From Flavobacterium enshiense (lineage in GTDB: Bacteria; Bacteroidota; Bacteroidia; Flavobacteriales; Flavobacteriaceae), in the NCBI RefSeq assembly GCF_022836875.1, contig NZ_CP090376.1:2976001-3040000 (forward strand): 64,000 nt of DNA, read 5' to 3'. The position numbers and the translations under genes are program-made. Each line of letters begins with the position of its first letter. The stretch's first letter is position 1. This document shows, piece after piece, positions 8,489-19,690 of this stretch. The notes under the pieces were generated by a model. That model saw only the letters and a list, made by a program, of their open reading frames with translations, did not search any database and was not told where the DNA came from.

Positions 8489-10105
8489 TTACTTCTTTAT
8501 CAATTTACCGGTTTCCGTTTTTTGATTAAGAGTAATTTTATAAGTATAAATTCCTGCGTTTAAATTGTCTATATCGATTGACTGATTGTCTTTTATTTTC
8601 TTCTTTAACACCGTTTGCCCGAGAATATTGTACAGCGAAATCTCAGAATCTTTAACTGACGGGGTAAAACTTACGATTATCTGATTTTTTGCCGGGTTCG
8701 GATAAAGCATGAACTTCTTCTCCTCAAATTGCGAAGCCGATATTGCATTATTAAAAGCCAATTGAAAATCGGGAATCCCATAACCATAATCGTTATTCGG
8801 ATTTGAAAAGCGATCGGCAGATCCTTTCACCAACTGAATGATTTCGGCATTGGTCTTATTCGGAAACGCACTCCAAAACGAAGTTACTGCACCCGCCAAA
8901 ATCGGCCCGGCAAATGATGTCCCGGAACCTGAGCTAATAGTTCCGTTTTCCGTTGCCACTGTCGCATTAAGTCCCATAGCCATCAGGTCTGGCTTTATTC
9001 TGCCGTCAAATGTAGGTCCAATAGAACTGAAACCCGTTTTAACTTCATTAGTATTTACAGCGCCGACAGTTAAATTTGTAGCCGCATCTGCTGGAACCCC
9101 AATGTACGGATTTGATGTATTTCCTGAGTTTCCGGCAGAAGTAACACAAATCATTCCTTTACTGAAAGCGATATTGGCTGCTCTTGAAGCAAATGACTTC
9201 TGACCGTTTAAATCATTATAAGTATAACTGTAAGCCGGGTTGCTATATTCAAAATACCCCAAAGAAGTATTCACAACGTCAACTCCAAGACTATCCGCCA
9301 TTTCCAATGCTTCTACCCAATAACTTTCTTCTACCGGATTTTCATCATTCATATCCTCTGTTATGAATAAATAATATTTTGCATTAGGTGATGTTCCAAT
9401 CAATTGATTATCCACAAAACCGCCCATATTTGACAATACTTGTGTACCGTGCTGAAAACCTGTGTAAGGATTATTGGTTCTGTTTACAAAATCATATCCA
9501 CCTAAAATCAGATTATAATCTCTTAAACGGCGAAACGGCTCTTGAGTATTTACTCCTGGAAAACCAGCATCCATAACAGCAATGATTTTCCCTTCACCGG
9601 TGTAATCCTGTTGGTGTAACCAATGTGCATTGAGCATTTGAACTTGTGTTGCAGATGATCCGTAATTATAATTCACCTGAGTATCCATAAACTTATTGAT
9701 CTTCTGTGTATTCCGATTAGATACTGAAGCTATTCGTCCTCCCGGATTTAGCGAGTGATTAGCATACCTGATACTACTGACAAAACTCAATGCCGAAAGA
9801 GCGGCTATATTTGATTGAGTACCTCTTACATGCACAGCATTCTGCCATTTTGACTTTGCCTTTACTGTTATTCCTGCAGCTGCTTCAACTTGATCGATAT
9901 AAGACTGATGAATTGGGGCATCCTGAACATTCAAAGCAATACCTTGAGTGATCCGACGATTTATTGCCCTTTGAGAAAGCATATTGATCGGATTGTCAAT
10001 ATAGGACTGAGCGTTGGGTTTATCCATGAAATAAATCCAGGCATCTTCCTGAGAAAATGACTTTAACGATAACAGCAGGACAATAAAAAGGCTGATTTTT
10101 TTCAT
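8489..10105 (-). CDS. Secreted subtilisin-like serine peptidase with T9SS sorting domain
   Basis: A 538-residue S8 peptidase. Signal peptide at 1-19 (ending KSFSQ), then an inhibitor-like propeptide to about residue 130. The catalytic triad is D179 (AVMDAGFPG), H219 (QHGTQV) and S397 (GSGTSFAGP); N326 (SAGNSGN) is the oxyanion-hole asparagine. The last ~75 residues form a type A T9SS C-terminal domain, with MLYPNPAKNQIIVSF at its start and a final GIYTYKI...GKLIKK segment. It should therefore be exported by Sec, carried across the outer membrane by the type IX system and released or anchored on the surface. It starts 26 bp after mnmA and is probably in the same transcript. Confidence 0.92.
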   Translation of the reverse strand: MKKISLFIVLLLSLKSFSQEDAWIYFMDKPNAQSYIDNPINMLSQRAINRRITQGIALNVQDAPIHQSYIDQVEAAAGITVKAKSKWQNAVHVRGTQSNIAALSALSFVSSIRYANHSLNPGGRIASVSNRNTQKINKFMDTQVNYNYGSSATQVQMLNAHWLHQQDYTGEGKIIAVMDAGFPGVNTQEPFRRLRDYNLILGGYDFVNRTNNPYTGFQHGTQVLSNMGGFVDNQLIGTSPNAKYYLFITEDMNDENPVEESYWVEALEMADSLGVDVVNTSLGYFEYSNPAYSYTYNDLNGQKSFASRAANIAFSKGMICVTSAGNSGNTSNPYIGVPADAATNLTVGAVNTNEVKTGFSSIGPTFDGRIKPDLMAMGLNATVATENGTISSGSGTSFAGPILAGAVTSFWSAFPNKTNAEIIQLVKGSADRFSNPNNDYGYGIPDFQLAFNNAISASQFEEKKFMLYPNPAKNQIIVSFTPSVKDSEISLYNILGQTVLKKKIKDNQSIDIDNLNAGIYTYKITLNQKTETGKLIKK

Positions 10106-10131
10106 GGTTTGCTTCTTTGGGAAATGCTAAT

Positions 10132-11319
10132 TTATGAAATTACTCCCGAACCAACTAGTTCATCTTCAATATGCCATGAAACAAATTGCCCTTCCGTTAT
10201 GGCTGACTGCGGTTCTTCGAAAACCACATACATCCCTCTTTCAAATTTGTATAATTTTGCTTCCTGCAGCGGCTGACGGTAACGAATTCTGGCCATGATA
10301 TCCATAGATTCGCCATCCTTTAATGCTAAATCTTCACGAATCCAGTGAATTTCCGGAGTCTTAACCAACAATGCATTTTTAAATAAGCCGGGATGATTGG
10401 AGCTTTGACCGGTATAAATCGAATTCGTTTTAACATCGGTAGCTATAATGAACAGAGGTTCTTTAGTTCCGCCAACATTCAATCCTTTTCGTTGTCCGAT
10501 GGTAAAATAATGTGCTCCCTGATGCTTTCCGACTACCTTACCATATTCTGGTTTGTATTCTATATTTTTAGATTCGTATGCTAATTCTTCTTCCAGTGAA
10601 TTGAATTCCGGTTTCTGAACGGAATAAATCGGACTGTCTGCACCAACTTCATAAATCAATCCTTCTTTTGGCTGTAATTGCTGTTGCAAAAACTCGGGCA
10701 AACGTACTTTTCCGATGAAACACAATCCCTGAGAGTCTTTCTTTTCTGCTGTAACCAAATCCATTTTCGCGGCAATTTCACGAACCTGAGGTTTTGTCAA
10801 TTCACCAATAGGAAATAAAGCTTTTGACAATTGCTCCTGTGATAATTGACAAAGGAAATATGACTGGTCTTTATTGCCGTCCACGCCTTCCAAAAGCTGG
10901 AAAATTTCTTTTCCTTCAGCCTGGATTGTACCTTTACGGCAATAATGTCCGGTTGCCACATAATCGGCGCCCAGACTCAGGGCAATTTTCATGAAAACGT
11001 CAAATTTGATTTCGCGGTTACACAACACATCAGGATTTGGAGTTCTCCCATTTTCATATTCGCTGAACATATAATCAACGATTTTTTCTTTGTATTGCTC
11101 GCTCAAATCAACAGTCTGAAACGGAATTCCTAATTTTTCCGCCACCAACAATGCATCATTGCTATCTTCCAACCATGGACATTCATTTGAAATGGTCACA
11201 GAATCATCATGCCAGTTCTTCATGAAAAGCCCAATAACCTCATATCCTTGTTCTTTTAAAAGATAAGCAGCAACACTCGAATCTACACCACCTGAAAGTC
11301 CTACAACTACACGTTTCAT
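10132..11319 (-). CDS. mnmA: tRNA-specific 2-thiouridylase MnmA
   Basis: A 395-residue cytoplasmic enzyme that thiolates U34 of tRNA-Lys, -Glu and -Gln. The PP-loop SGGVDS is at residues 9-14. The two catalytic cysteines are in [12 protein letters not shown] and in [10 protein letters not shown]. The C-terminal beta-barrel binds the anticodon arm and ends with [16 protein letters not shown] codon nine bases upstream (11328) is in frame, but the ATG at 11319 gives the normal [11 protein letters not shown] start. It is 24 bp downstream of the MORN-like gene and leads the subtilase/oxidoreductase group, with no obvious functional link to them. Confidence 0.95.
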   Translation of the reverse strand: MKRVVVGLSGGVDSSVAAYLLKEQGYEVIGLFMKNWHDDSVTISNECPWLEDSNDALLVAEKLGIPFQTVDLSEQYKEKIVDYMFSEYENGRTPNPDVLCNREIKFDVFMKIALSLGADYVATGHYCRKGTIQAEGKEIFQLLEGVDGNKDQSYFLCQLSQEQLSKALFPIGELTKPQVREIAAKMDLVTAEKKDSQGLCFIGKVRLPEFLQQQLQPKEGLIYEVGADSPIYSVQKPEFNSLEEELAYESKNIEYKPEYGKVVGKHQGAHYFTIGQRKGLNVGGTKEPLFIIATDVKTNSIYTGQSSNHPGLFKNALLVKTPEIHWIREDLALKDGESMDIMARIRYRQPLQEAKLYKFERGMYVVFEEPQSAITEGQFVSWHIEDELVGSGVIS

Positions 11320-11342
11320 TATTTTCAACTCTATGATTTAAT

Positions 11343-12077
11343 TTATTTGCCCGGATAATCTTCTACAGGTTTAGTTCTTTTTTCGAATTTCTTACCCTGC
11401 AAGTCCATGTTAACGGTTTTTAGTTTTCCTTTTTCAAGTATCTTCCACTTGCCAACTTTCTTTCCGTTTTTAAACATTCCCTGCCCGGTGATTTGCTTAT
11501 CAGAAAGTCGGAAAGTAGCCACACCCTCATATTGGTCATTTTTATAATTCGACTCTTCAAGTAGTACTCCGTTTTCGGCATATTTTTTATAATTGCCTTC
11601 TTTCTTACCATTCATGTAAGTTACTTCCTCAGCGATCTTTCCATTCGGAAAATAAACTTTGCGGACACCATTCAACTTACCATCAACATAATTTTCAAGC
11701 GTCATGATCTCTTTGGAATCCAAATGATAGTATTTCCATTCGCCTACGTAAGTATCTTTACCAACGACTTTTCCTTCGCTTACTTTGAATCCTTTCTGAT
11801 TATAAAAAGTAGTGTAATGCGAACCATCCTTAGCAGAAAAATCACGGGTAGCGATTACTACCAATTTTACTGTATTATCAAAATATTTAAAAACGCCTAC
11901 TTCAGTTCCGTGCTCAAAAGTACCTTCATAGCGCGGATTTTTGGTATCTTCATAAACACCTTTCCATAGGCCGTGGCGCTTTCCGTTTTCGTCCATTTTA
12001 TTAAAATCCTGACCATAAAAAACCGAACACCAAAGTGTCAATAAAAAAACTAAACCTAAATTTTGTTTTATTTTCAT
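11343..12077 (-). CDS. Exported MORN/YwqK-like repeat protein
   Basis: A 244-residue protein with a signal peptide (residues 1-22, LVFLLTLWCSVFYG). The mature part is built of short beta-hairpin repeats of the type G-x-W-K-x-Y-x-x-x-x-x-L-x-x-x-x-N-Y-x-x-G-K-x-x-G, for example VGEWKYYHLDSKEI, LNGVRKVYFPNGKIAE and KEGNYKKYAENGVL. These resemble MORN repeats and the YwqK family. Such proteins are common in Flavobacteria with no firm function. ATG codons at 12080 and 12077 are both possible; a TTG at 12095 is less likely. It is 24 bp upstream of mnmA. Confidence 0.75.
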   Translation of the reverse strand: MKIKQNLGLVFLLTLWCSVFYGQDFNKMDENGKRHGLWKGVYEDTKNPRYEGTFEHGTEVGVFKYFDNTVKLVVIATRDFSAKDGSHYTTFYNQKGFKVSEGKVVGKDTYVGEWKYYHLDSKEIMTLENYVDGKLNGVRKVYFPNGKIAEEVTYMNGKKEGNYKKYAENGVLLEESNYKNDQYEGVATFRLSDKQITGQGMFKNGKKVGKWKILEKGKLKTVNMDLQGKKFEKRTKPVEDYPGK

Positions 12078-12274
12078 CATTTGTTTGTTAAACAATTTTA
12101 ATTAGTATTTTTTAACTCATTAGTCCTAAAAACTCAGACTTGAGAAAAATATTTCAAAAGTAATCAAATTAAGTTTTTCAGCAATAATTCAAATCCTGTG
12201 CTTTTGTGCTTCTGAAAAAACAGCAACCCATCTACAATTTACATTCCAATTTCAGAATTGCAGCAAAAAAACTT

Positions 12275-13075
12275 TTATAAACCCAATTCAAGGGCACGTT
12301 CATTAGCAGCCATAACCGCTTTTGCAATAATATCTTCTGTAGCCGAAGCATCGAAAACCTGTAAAGCGCGTTCCGTTGTCCCTCCTTTTGAAGCTACCTT
12401 AGCAATCCATTCTTCGTTGGAAAGAGAATTGGCATTTTTCAGATTTATGGATCCCATAAAAGTCTGGTTGACCAACAATTCCGCTTCCGAAGGCTTGAAC
12501 CCCAATTGCTCCGCCGCTTTAATCATCGATTTCATGAAATAAAACACATAAGCCGGTCCGCTTCCTGATACAGCTGTAGCCGCATCTATAAGTTTTTCAT
12601 TATCTACATAGATTGACTTTCCGGTTGTATTCAGTAGATTTTGGATGATAAATAAATCCTTGCGGTCAATGTCCGGAGAAGCCGAAAAAACCGTCATCCC
12701 CATTCCGATTTGCGAAACAATATTCGGCATCGAACGCACCACTTTAGACGAATCTGTCATCTTTTGAATGGTACCGATTGTTACCCCAGCCATTATTGAA
12801 AGGACTATCTGGCTGTCAGTCAGTTTCGATTTCAGTTTTTCAGAAACCGACATAAAATCCTGTGGTTTTACCGCCAAAATAACTATATCCGTTTCCGAAA
12901 AAGCATCATTTATTTCAGTTGTGAAATTAGCAACAGGAATACCGAAAGTTTCATTATCCCCGGGGAAAGATCTATCCACAACGATGATATCTTCTGCTTT
13001 AATAAATCGGGAATTAATGAAACTGCCCGCATAGGTCTTCCCCATGTTTCCATAACCGACAATTGCTATTTTCAT
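12275..13075 (-). CDS. proC: Pyrroline-5-carboxylate reductase
   Basis: A 266-residue enzyme that reduces 1-pyrroline-5-carboxylate to proline with NAD(P)H. The N-terminal Rossmann motif is IVGYGNMGKTYAGSF (residues 4-18), with VVDRSFP at the cofactor ribose end. VILAVKPQD and MAGVTIGTIQ are conserved in ProC. The C-terminal helical domain has AVSGSGPAYVFYFMKSM, the substrate site and dimer signature, and VASKGGTTERAL. Length and motifs are standard. It is flanked by hairpins and seems to be monocistronic. Confidence 0.95.
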   Translation of the reverse strand: MKIAIVGYGNMGKTYAGSFINSRFIKAEDIIVVDRSFPGDNETFGIPVANFTTEINDAFSETDIVILAVKPQDFMSVSEKLKSKLTDSQIVLSIMAGVTIGTIQKMTDSSKVVRSMPNIVSQIGMGMTVFSASPDIDRKDLFIIQNLLNTTGKSIYVDNEKLIDAATAVSGSGPAYVFYFMKSMIKAAEQLGFKPSEAELLVNQTFMGSINLKNANSLSNEEWIAKVASKGGTTERALQVFDASATEDIIAKAVMAANERALELGL

Positions 13076-13089
13076 TATTTAATAATTAA

Positions 13090-13136
13090 AAAAGCCCTGA
13101 TTTTATGAGTACAAACTTTCTAAAAACAGGGCTTTT
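13090..13136 (-). terminator. Terminator of yidC
   Basis: Stem AAAAGCCCTG / CAGGGCTTTT (10 bp) with a 27-nt loop, 20 bp past the yidC stop codon on the minus strand. Confidence 0.65.
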
Positions 13137-13155
13137 GGATTATAACTAAATTAAA

Positions 13156-15042
13156 TTATTTTTTGGCTTTTTTCTGAGCTTCCGCCTGCTCCATCATTTC
13201 CTGCATTTTCTTTTGGAACTTGCTTTGCGGTTTGTCTTTCGTTTTATTCTCCTGAATTTTAGCATGGATTTTCTTCTCGTCTACAATGTAGTTTTTAATC
13301 ACTAACATGATACCGATAGTAATGGTGTTTGAAATAAAGTAATACAAACTTAATCCGGATGCATAATTGTTAAAGAAGAACAACATCATGATTGGTGAAA
13401 CGTAAAGCATCACTTTCATAATTTTACCCATATCAGGCATACCTTCCTGTTGTGGAGCCGACATTTGCTGATCTCCTGTTGTCATTTTCATATAGAAGAA
13501 AATAGCAATCGAAGCCAAAATCGGAAACAAACTTACGTGACTTCCGTAGAACGGAATATTGAAAGGCAATTCTAAAATCGAATCATAAGACGATAAGTCA
13601 TCTGCCCAAAGGAAACTCTTCTGACGTAAATCGAACATAGACGGGAAGAACTGGAATAAGGCGTAGAACACAGGAATCTGCATAAGTGCCGGTAAACATC
13701 CTGCCATAGGATTCACACCTGCCTTACCATACAATTTCATGGTTTCCTGTTGTTTCTTCATCGGATCCTTACCGAATTTCTCATTAAGTTCAGCAATTTC
13801 CGGACGTAATACTTTCATCTTTGCCTGAGACAGGTAAGACTTATACGTTACCGGAGACATTACCAAACGAACCAACATGGTAAAAATCACAATGGCAATT
13901 CCATGAGGTAGGAACCCACTCAAGAATCCGTAAGCGGGAATGAAAACATAACGGTTAATCCAGCCGAAAATTCCCCAGCCCAAAGGCATTACTTCGTCAA
14001 GGTTTTTATCGTAAGAATTCAGAATCTTGTAATCTGCCGGTCCGTAGTACCAGTTCATGGCATAGTTTAACTCTCCGTTTTTAAATTCCAACGGTAATTT
14101 AGCCGAGAAATTTTTAGTATAAACTGTGTCTTTTTCCTCATCATTAACAAGGTTTTCCGATTTTAACTGCGCTTCTTTAATTGGAGTTTCTGTCAATAAA
14201 ATGGAAGTGAACAAATCCTGTTTGAAAGCCACATATGTTAAGTTTTCTGCAGTAGTTTCATCCAATTTACTTGCTGCACTTAAATAGTTGTCCTTTCCGT
14301 CTTCGTATTCATAAACGATTTCAGTATATCGGTTTTCATACGTTACACTTTTCTCATTACGATACGCTTTCAACTGCCAGTCTAAATCAAGCGGTTTTGA
14401 AGTATTGATTACATTGTTTAAGCCTTGGGTACGAATGGAAAAATCCATCATATATTCCTTTGGTTTCAACACATAACGATACTCTAAGAATTGGTTGGCT
14501 CCCGCTTTTAAACGCATGGTTACCACCTGATTCTCCCCTTCTTTTGTCAGAGTAGGTTCGAAATATAAATCTTTGGTATTTAAAACACGATTGTCTTTGG
14601 TCTGCAACTGAAGATTAAGGTTGGCATTATTGTTTTTGATAATCTCAACCGGTTTTTCAGAACCTTTTTCAAATTGCTCGAAACCATTTACCTTAACTTC
14701 AACGATATAACCACCTTTATTGGCTATTTTTAGGGTTAAGACTTCGTTTTTCAGTTCGGTAACATTTTCTTTTGCTGAAGGTAATGATGCCGAATAAGCG
14801 AAAGCCCCTAAAGATCCCTGTAATGCTTTTATTTTCAGGGAATCGGTTTGAGTCGAATCACTAATTACTGCAGCAACGGTTTGCTCTTTTGCTTTTTCTG
14901 CCTTTTCGGTTGTTGCTTTTTTGGCATCTTCTGCCATTGATTTTTTCTCATCGGAGATGTTATTGTACATCATCCAAATCATTAAACCGGCAATTAACAC
15001 AAATCCAAAGATGGTTTTAACATCTAATTTTTTTTCTTCCAT
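13156..15042 (-). CDS. yidC: Membrane protein insertase YidC
   Basis: A 628-residue inner-membrane insertase that places proteins in the membrane alone or with Sec. An N-terminal membrane anchor (about residues 9-26, FGFVLIAGLMIWMMY) is followed by an acidic/alanine-rich linker, then the large periplasmic beta-domain of Gram-negative YidC (about 80-350). The conserved C-terminal 60K/Oxa1 domain (about 370-590) contains five hydrophobic segments and the stretch GKAGVNPMAGCLPALMQ. The tail is very basic (QKKMQEMMEQAEAQKKAKK), as expected for ribosome contact. It follows pyrG by 98 bp, an arrangement I have often seen in Flavobacteria. Confidence 0.96.
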   Translation of the reverse strand: MEEKKLDVKTIFGFVLIAGLMIWMMYNNISDEKKSMAEDAKKATTEKAEKAKEQTVAAVISDSTQTDSLKIKALQGSLGAFAYSASLPSAKENVTELKNEVLTLKIANKGGYIVEVKVNGFEQFEKGSEKPVEIIKNNNANLNLQLQTKDNRVLNTKDLYFEPTLTKEGENQVVTMRLKAGANQFLEYRYVLKPKEYMMDFSIRTQGLNNVINTSKPLDLDWQLKAYRNEKSVTYENRYTEIVYEYEDGKDNYLSAASKLDETTAENLTYVAFKQDLFTSILLTETPIKEAQLKSENLVNDEEKDTVYTKNFSAKLPLEFKNGELNYAMNWYYGPADYKILNSYDKNLDEVMPLGWGIFGWINRYVFIPAYGFLSGFLPHGIAIVIFTMLVRLVMSPVTYKSYLSQAKMKVLRPEIAELNEKFGKDPMKKQQETMKLYGKAGVNPMAGCLPALMQIPVFYALFQFFPSMFDLRQKSFLWADDLSSYDSILELPFNIPFYGSHVSLFPILASIAIFFYMKMTTGDQQMSAPQQEGMPDMGKIMKVMLYVSPIMMLFFFNNYASGLSLYYFISNTITIGIMLVIKNYIVDEKKIHAKIQENKTKDKPQSKFQKKMQEMMEQAEAQKKAKK

Positions 15043-15140
15043 TTTTAATTTAGCTTTAAGCGTTAGGCTTTTAGCAGTAAGCGATTCGTTAGTCTAAAAT
15101 TTTTATAATTCGTTACTGAACAAGTCTTAATTCCTTGTTT

Positions 15141-16814
<1,674 letters not shown>

Positions 16815-17021
16815 TTATAATTCGATTTTTGAATTGTTGAATTCTCAGATTTTTAGAAAATAACGAATAATTAACTATTCCTGTTAAACATTTAGGCTTA
16901 TTAGACATTCTTAGGCTTCGAAAAATCTGAATTCTTTAAAAATTCACAGTATATAAAACCTAAAACATTAACGTATTTTAACGAATCTAACTACCTAAGT
17001 ATCTCTAACAAATTAAAACGT

Positions 17022-17255
17022 CTATTTTGGTTTCGGAAAGTTTCTGCGGATGTTTCTCACGAGTTCTTCCAACCCGTTTAGTTTGAGCTCATAAACCAAT
17101 TGCAACTGTTCGCCAAGTTGTCCTTTTGGAAAACCTTTATTCTGATACCAAACCACATAATATTCGGGCAGGTCAATAAGAAAATACCCTTCGTATTTTC
17201 CGAAGGGCATTTTTGTATGTGCGAGTTTTATTAAAAGTTTTTGTTGACTGTCCAC
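17022..17255 (-). CDS. DUF3820 family protein
   Basis: A small cytoplasmic protein of 77 residues if started at the GTG at 17255. The core KMPFGKYEGYFLIDLPEYYV, followed by VWYQNKGFPKGQLG, is the DUF3820 signature; the motif resembles the quorum-sensing/exonuclease-associated 'PFGKYKG' fold but function is unknown. A TTG at 17279 would add eight residues and overlap the OsmC gene. The GTG lies 4 bp after the OsmC stop and leaves a family-like N-terminus, so it is preferred. Probably translationally coupled to the OsmC gene. Confidence 0.75.
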   Translation of the reverse strand: MDSQQKLLIKLAHTKMPFGKYEGYFLIDLPEYYVVWYQNKGFPKGQLGEQLQLVYELKLNGLEELVRNIRRNFPKPK

Positions 17256-17259
17256 TTTA

Positions 17260-17664
17260 TTACTTCCAATTAAAAACAACTTCCTTTTTAATATCCGGAT
17301 GCAAACTAAAAAGAACCGGACATGTCATCGCTGTTTTTTCAAGAATGGTACTGGTTTTATCATCGGCAGCAACATTCATTTGAAAGGTAATTTGAATTTC
17401 AATAATTCGTCTTGGATCGGCCGCCATTATTTTGGTTACCTCGGCAGTCGACCCGGAAAAATCAACTTCCAAATCACGGGCTTTGATTCCCATTACAGTA
17501 AACATACAAGTAGCCAATGCGTTCGCTACGGAATCCGTCGGAGAAAAAGCCTCTCCTTTACCGTTATTATCCGTTGGAGCATCAGTAATAATTGTATTCC
17601 CGGATTGTAAATGTACAGACGACGTTCTCAAATCGCCAAGGTACGTTACTTTTGAAGTTGCCAT
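17260..17664 (-). CDS. OsmC/Ohr family peroxidase-like protein
   Basis: A 134-residue protein with the OsmC fold. The two redox cysteines are C53 in ALATCMFTVMG and C115 in TAMTCPVLFSLHPD, the pair that reduces organic hydroperoxides in this family. The closest type is the YhfA/OsmC-like subgroup rather than classical Ohr, judged from the SPTDSVANALATC stretch. Its ATG overlaps the stop of the LysM gene (TAATG), so translation is likely coupled. It is followed directly by the DUF3820 gene. Confidence 0.88.
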   Translation of the reverse strand: MATSKVTYLGDLRTSSVHLQSGNTIITDAPTDNNGKGEAFSPTDSVANALATCMFTVMGIKARDLEVDFSGSTAEVTKIMAADPRRIIEIQITFQMNVAADDKTSTILEKTAMTCPVLFSLHPDIKKEVVFNWK

Positions 17665-19613
17665 TATTTCGCTTCTTTTAAAGTTAAATCTTCGTCGTAA
17701 TATAATAAATAAACGCCTTTATTATAGTACCCTCCTTCGATGTTTGCATAGTTGAACTTACTTTCAATCTGTTCAGAAGCTTTTTCGTTTACTGATTCTT
17801 TATAACCACCGTCCTGGAACAATCTCAAAATCACATCAAAAGTTACATCAAAACCTCTGGTTGCAAAACGATTAGGGAAGATATTATTTTTCTTTTTGAA
17901 CACTTTTGCAAAAATAGCCGCCTGTGGTGTTTCATTATCTCTTGATACCGACGGATACAGCAATTTCAACCTTGTCAATTTACTCAACGGAATCTCTTCA
18001 AAATCAAGCGTTTCATTTTTCTCCAAAGTCACCAGTTGCACCTGATACTCAGAAGTCGCACTAACCAATATATTGCAAGTACTCAACACCATTCCGGTTT
18101 TTTCCGATTCAAGAATCACATAATTGATTCGATCTTTAACCATCAGACTTTTGATATTCTCTAAAGTCGGCACACCTTTATCATTGATTTCTGCAATTTT
18201 CACCGAAGGGTAATTTTCGGTAATATATTGCTTTGCACTTCCTTTTTTAGGATCGATAACAGCGATAATATTCCCGTTTTTCTCCATCATGAAATCGAAC
18301 ATTTTACGCTTCACATCCAACGCATTCGGCATCGCCTGAAACAAATTGGAAAAAGGCTTTCCTCTTTCGTTTGATAATGGTGAAATTACCGGAGTATTGT
18401 ATTTTTCGAGTAATGAAGCAGTGGTTTCCACATGATTTTGGAAAAACGGCCCAATAACAGCATCGGTTCTAGAAAAATCATTTGAGCTGATCACTGATGC
18501 AATAGCAGATGAATTTTTAGTCTCTTCCGAATCAAAAATTTTAACCGTAAGCGGTAATCCAAGCGTTTTAGCCGAATCGATCGCAATCAAAGCACCGGCA
18601 TAAAAATCCAGTGTCATGTTCAGGAACTTGTCCTTTTTAAGTCTTTCCGTAACTGAATTCACAGAATCCGCTTCGATTTTTTCAATGTGGAACGGCAACA
18701 ACAAAACCAATTCTTTACTTTCCTGCTTATTGATGGTTTTTGAAATATCCATTTGCTGTTTGTTAGGAGCAATCTGGTTGAACTTGGCACCAGACGGTAC
18801 TTTGATAACCATACCAGTTTTAACTCCGTTAGCCAATTCAGGATTCACTGCCAACAATTGTTCCTGGCTAATCCCTGCCCCTCTTGTTAAACTGTACAAT
18901 GTCTCTTTTGGCTGAACGGTATAATCATTATACTGTACTATTTGTTTAGGCTGTACTACTGGAGCTTTTGCAACAACCGGTGTATTTTTGTTAAGACGTA
19001 ATTTTTGACCGATTTCCAGATTTTCTTTTATTTCAGGATTTAAAGTCTCAAGTTCTTCAACAGACAAACCATTCTTTTTAGCAATTCCGAATTTAGTTTC
19101 CTTCGGTTCTACCGTATGATATTTCGGTGATAATGCTACAACTGGTTTAACAGTTTCAGGTTTATTTACTTTTTTTGTGGTAAAAACCACTATCGACTGT
19201 CCTAATTTCAATCCTTCCTTTTCAATGTCGGGATTGTTTATATTAATCGATTCTACTGTAGTATCATATTTCTTCGCGATACTGAAGACAGTTTCTTTTG
19301 CTTCAACCACATGATAAACACGTGTTTCTTTACCGGTTGGCTTCGGTGTTTCTTTACTTGTTGACTTTGGAGTCTCTTTTATTGGAGTTTTAGCCGCCTG
19401 TCCTGCTTTTGCAGGAATTAAAAGCACCGCATTTTCATTCACACCATTTTTGGCATTCGGATTTAATTTATAAATATCTTCCGGCGCCACATTGTATTTT
19501 TTGGCTATCGAATAGGCAGTTTCACCTTTGGCAACTTTGTGCTCTTTGGTCTGCGAAAAAGCAGAAACTGAAACTAATAAAGCAGTAGACAATCCTAAAA
19601 AAAAGTGCTTCAT
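17664..19613 (-). CDS. LysM-repeat protein fused to a type 1 periplasmic-binding domain
   Basis: A 649-residue exported protein, signal peptide 1-20 (ending SAFSQ). Four LysM peptidoglycan-binding repeats lie at about 24-67, 99-144, 165-207 and 229-272, each with the (V)x-x-K-E-T-x-(Y/F)-(S/G)-(I/L)-x-(K/R) pattern. After a linker, residues ~300-645 form a substrate-binding-protein-like domain (LVLLLPFHIE, FYAGALIAIDSAKTLGLPL, IGPFFQNHVETTASLLEKY, PVISPLSNERG), similar to LpoA-like or amino-acid receptor folds. The layout suggests a wall-bound periplasmic protein, perhaps a peptidoglycan synthase activator, but the role is not established. It overlaps the OsmC start by one base. Confidence 0.85.
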   Translation of the reverse strand: MKHFFLGLSTALLVSVSAFSQTKEHKVAKGETAYSIAKKYNVAPEDIYKLNPNAKNGVNENAVLLIPAKAGQAAKTPIKETPKSTSKETPKPTGKETRVYHVVEAKETVFSIAKKYDTTVESININNPDIEKEGLKLGQSIVVFTTKKVNKPETVKPVVALSPKYHTVEPKETKFGIAKKNGLSVEELETLNPEIKENLEIGQKLRLNKNTPVVAKAPVVQPKQIVQYNDYTVQPKETLYSLTRGAGISQEQLLAVNPELANGVKTGMVIKVPSGAKFNQIAPNKQQMDISKTINKQESKELVLLLPFHIEKIEADSVNSVTERLKKDKFLNMTLDFYAGALIAIDSAKTLGLPLTVKIFDSEETKNSSAIASVISSNDFSRTDAVIGPFFQNHVETTASLLEKYNTPVISPLSNERGKPFSNLFQAMPNALDVKRKMFDFMMEKNGNIIAVIDPKKGSAKQYITENYPSVKIAEINDKGVPTLENIKSLMVKDRINYVILESEKTGMVLSTCNILVSATSEYQVQLVTLEKNETLDFEEIPLSKLTRLKLLYPSVSRDNETPQAAIFAKVFKKKNNIFPNRFATRGFDVTFDVILRLFQDGGYKESVNEKASEQIESKFNYANIEGGYYNKGVYLLYYDEDLTLKEAK

Positions 19614-19634
19614 ATGGTATTTTTTAAAACGAAC

Positions 19635-19667
19635 AAGTCGTCACAAAGTTATAGATTGTAACGACTT
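19635..19667 (-). promoter_or_regulatory. Promoter -7 element inside an inverted repeat, LysM gene
   Basis: Arms AAGTCGTCACA and TGTAACGACTT pair in 10 of 11 positions around an 11-nt loop. The minus-strand -7 element TAACTTTG (positions 19651-19644) starts in the loop, giving a leader of about 25 nt. It could be an operator or the remains of a guaA terminator; no T-run follows directly. Confidence 0.4.
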
Positions 19668-19690
19668 AATTCCTATTTTTCTTAATTATT

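Noticed and set aside
11320..11328. TTG start three codons upstream of mnmA
   Set aside because: ATG at 11319 gives the standard [12 protein letters not shown]-terminus.
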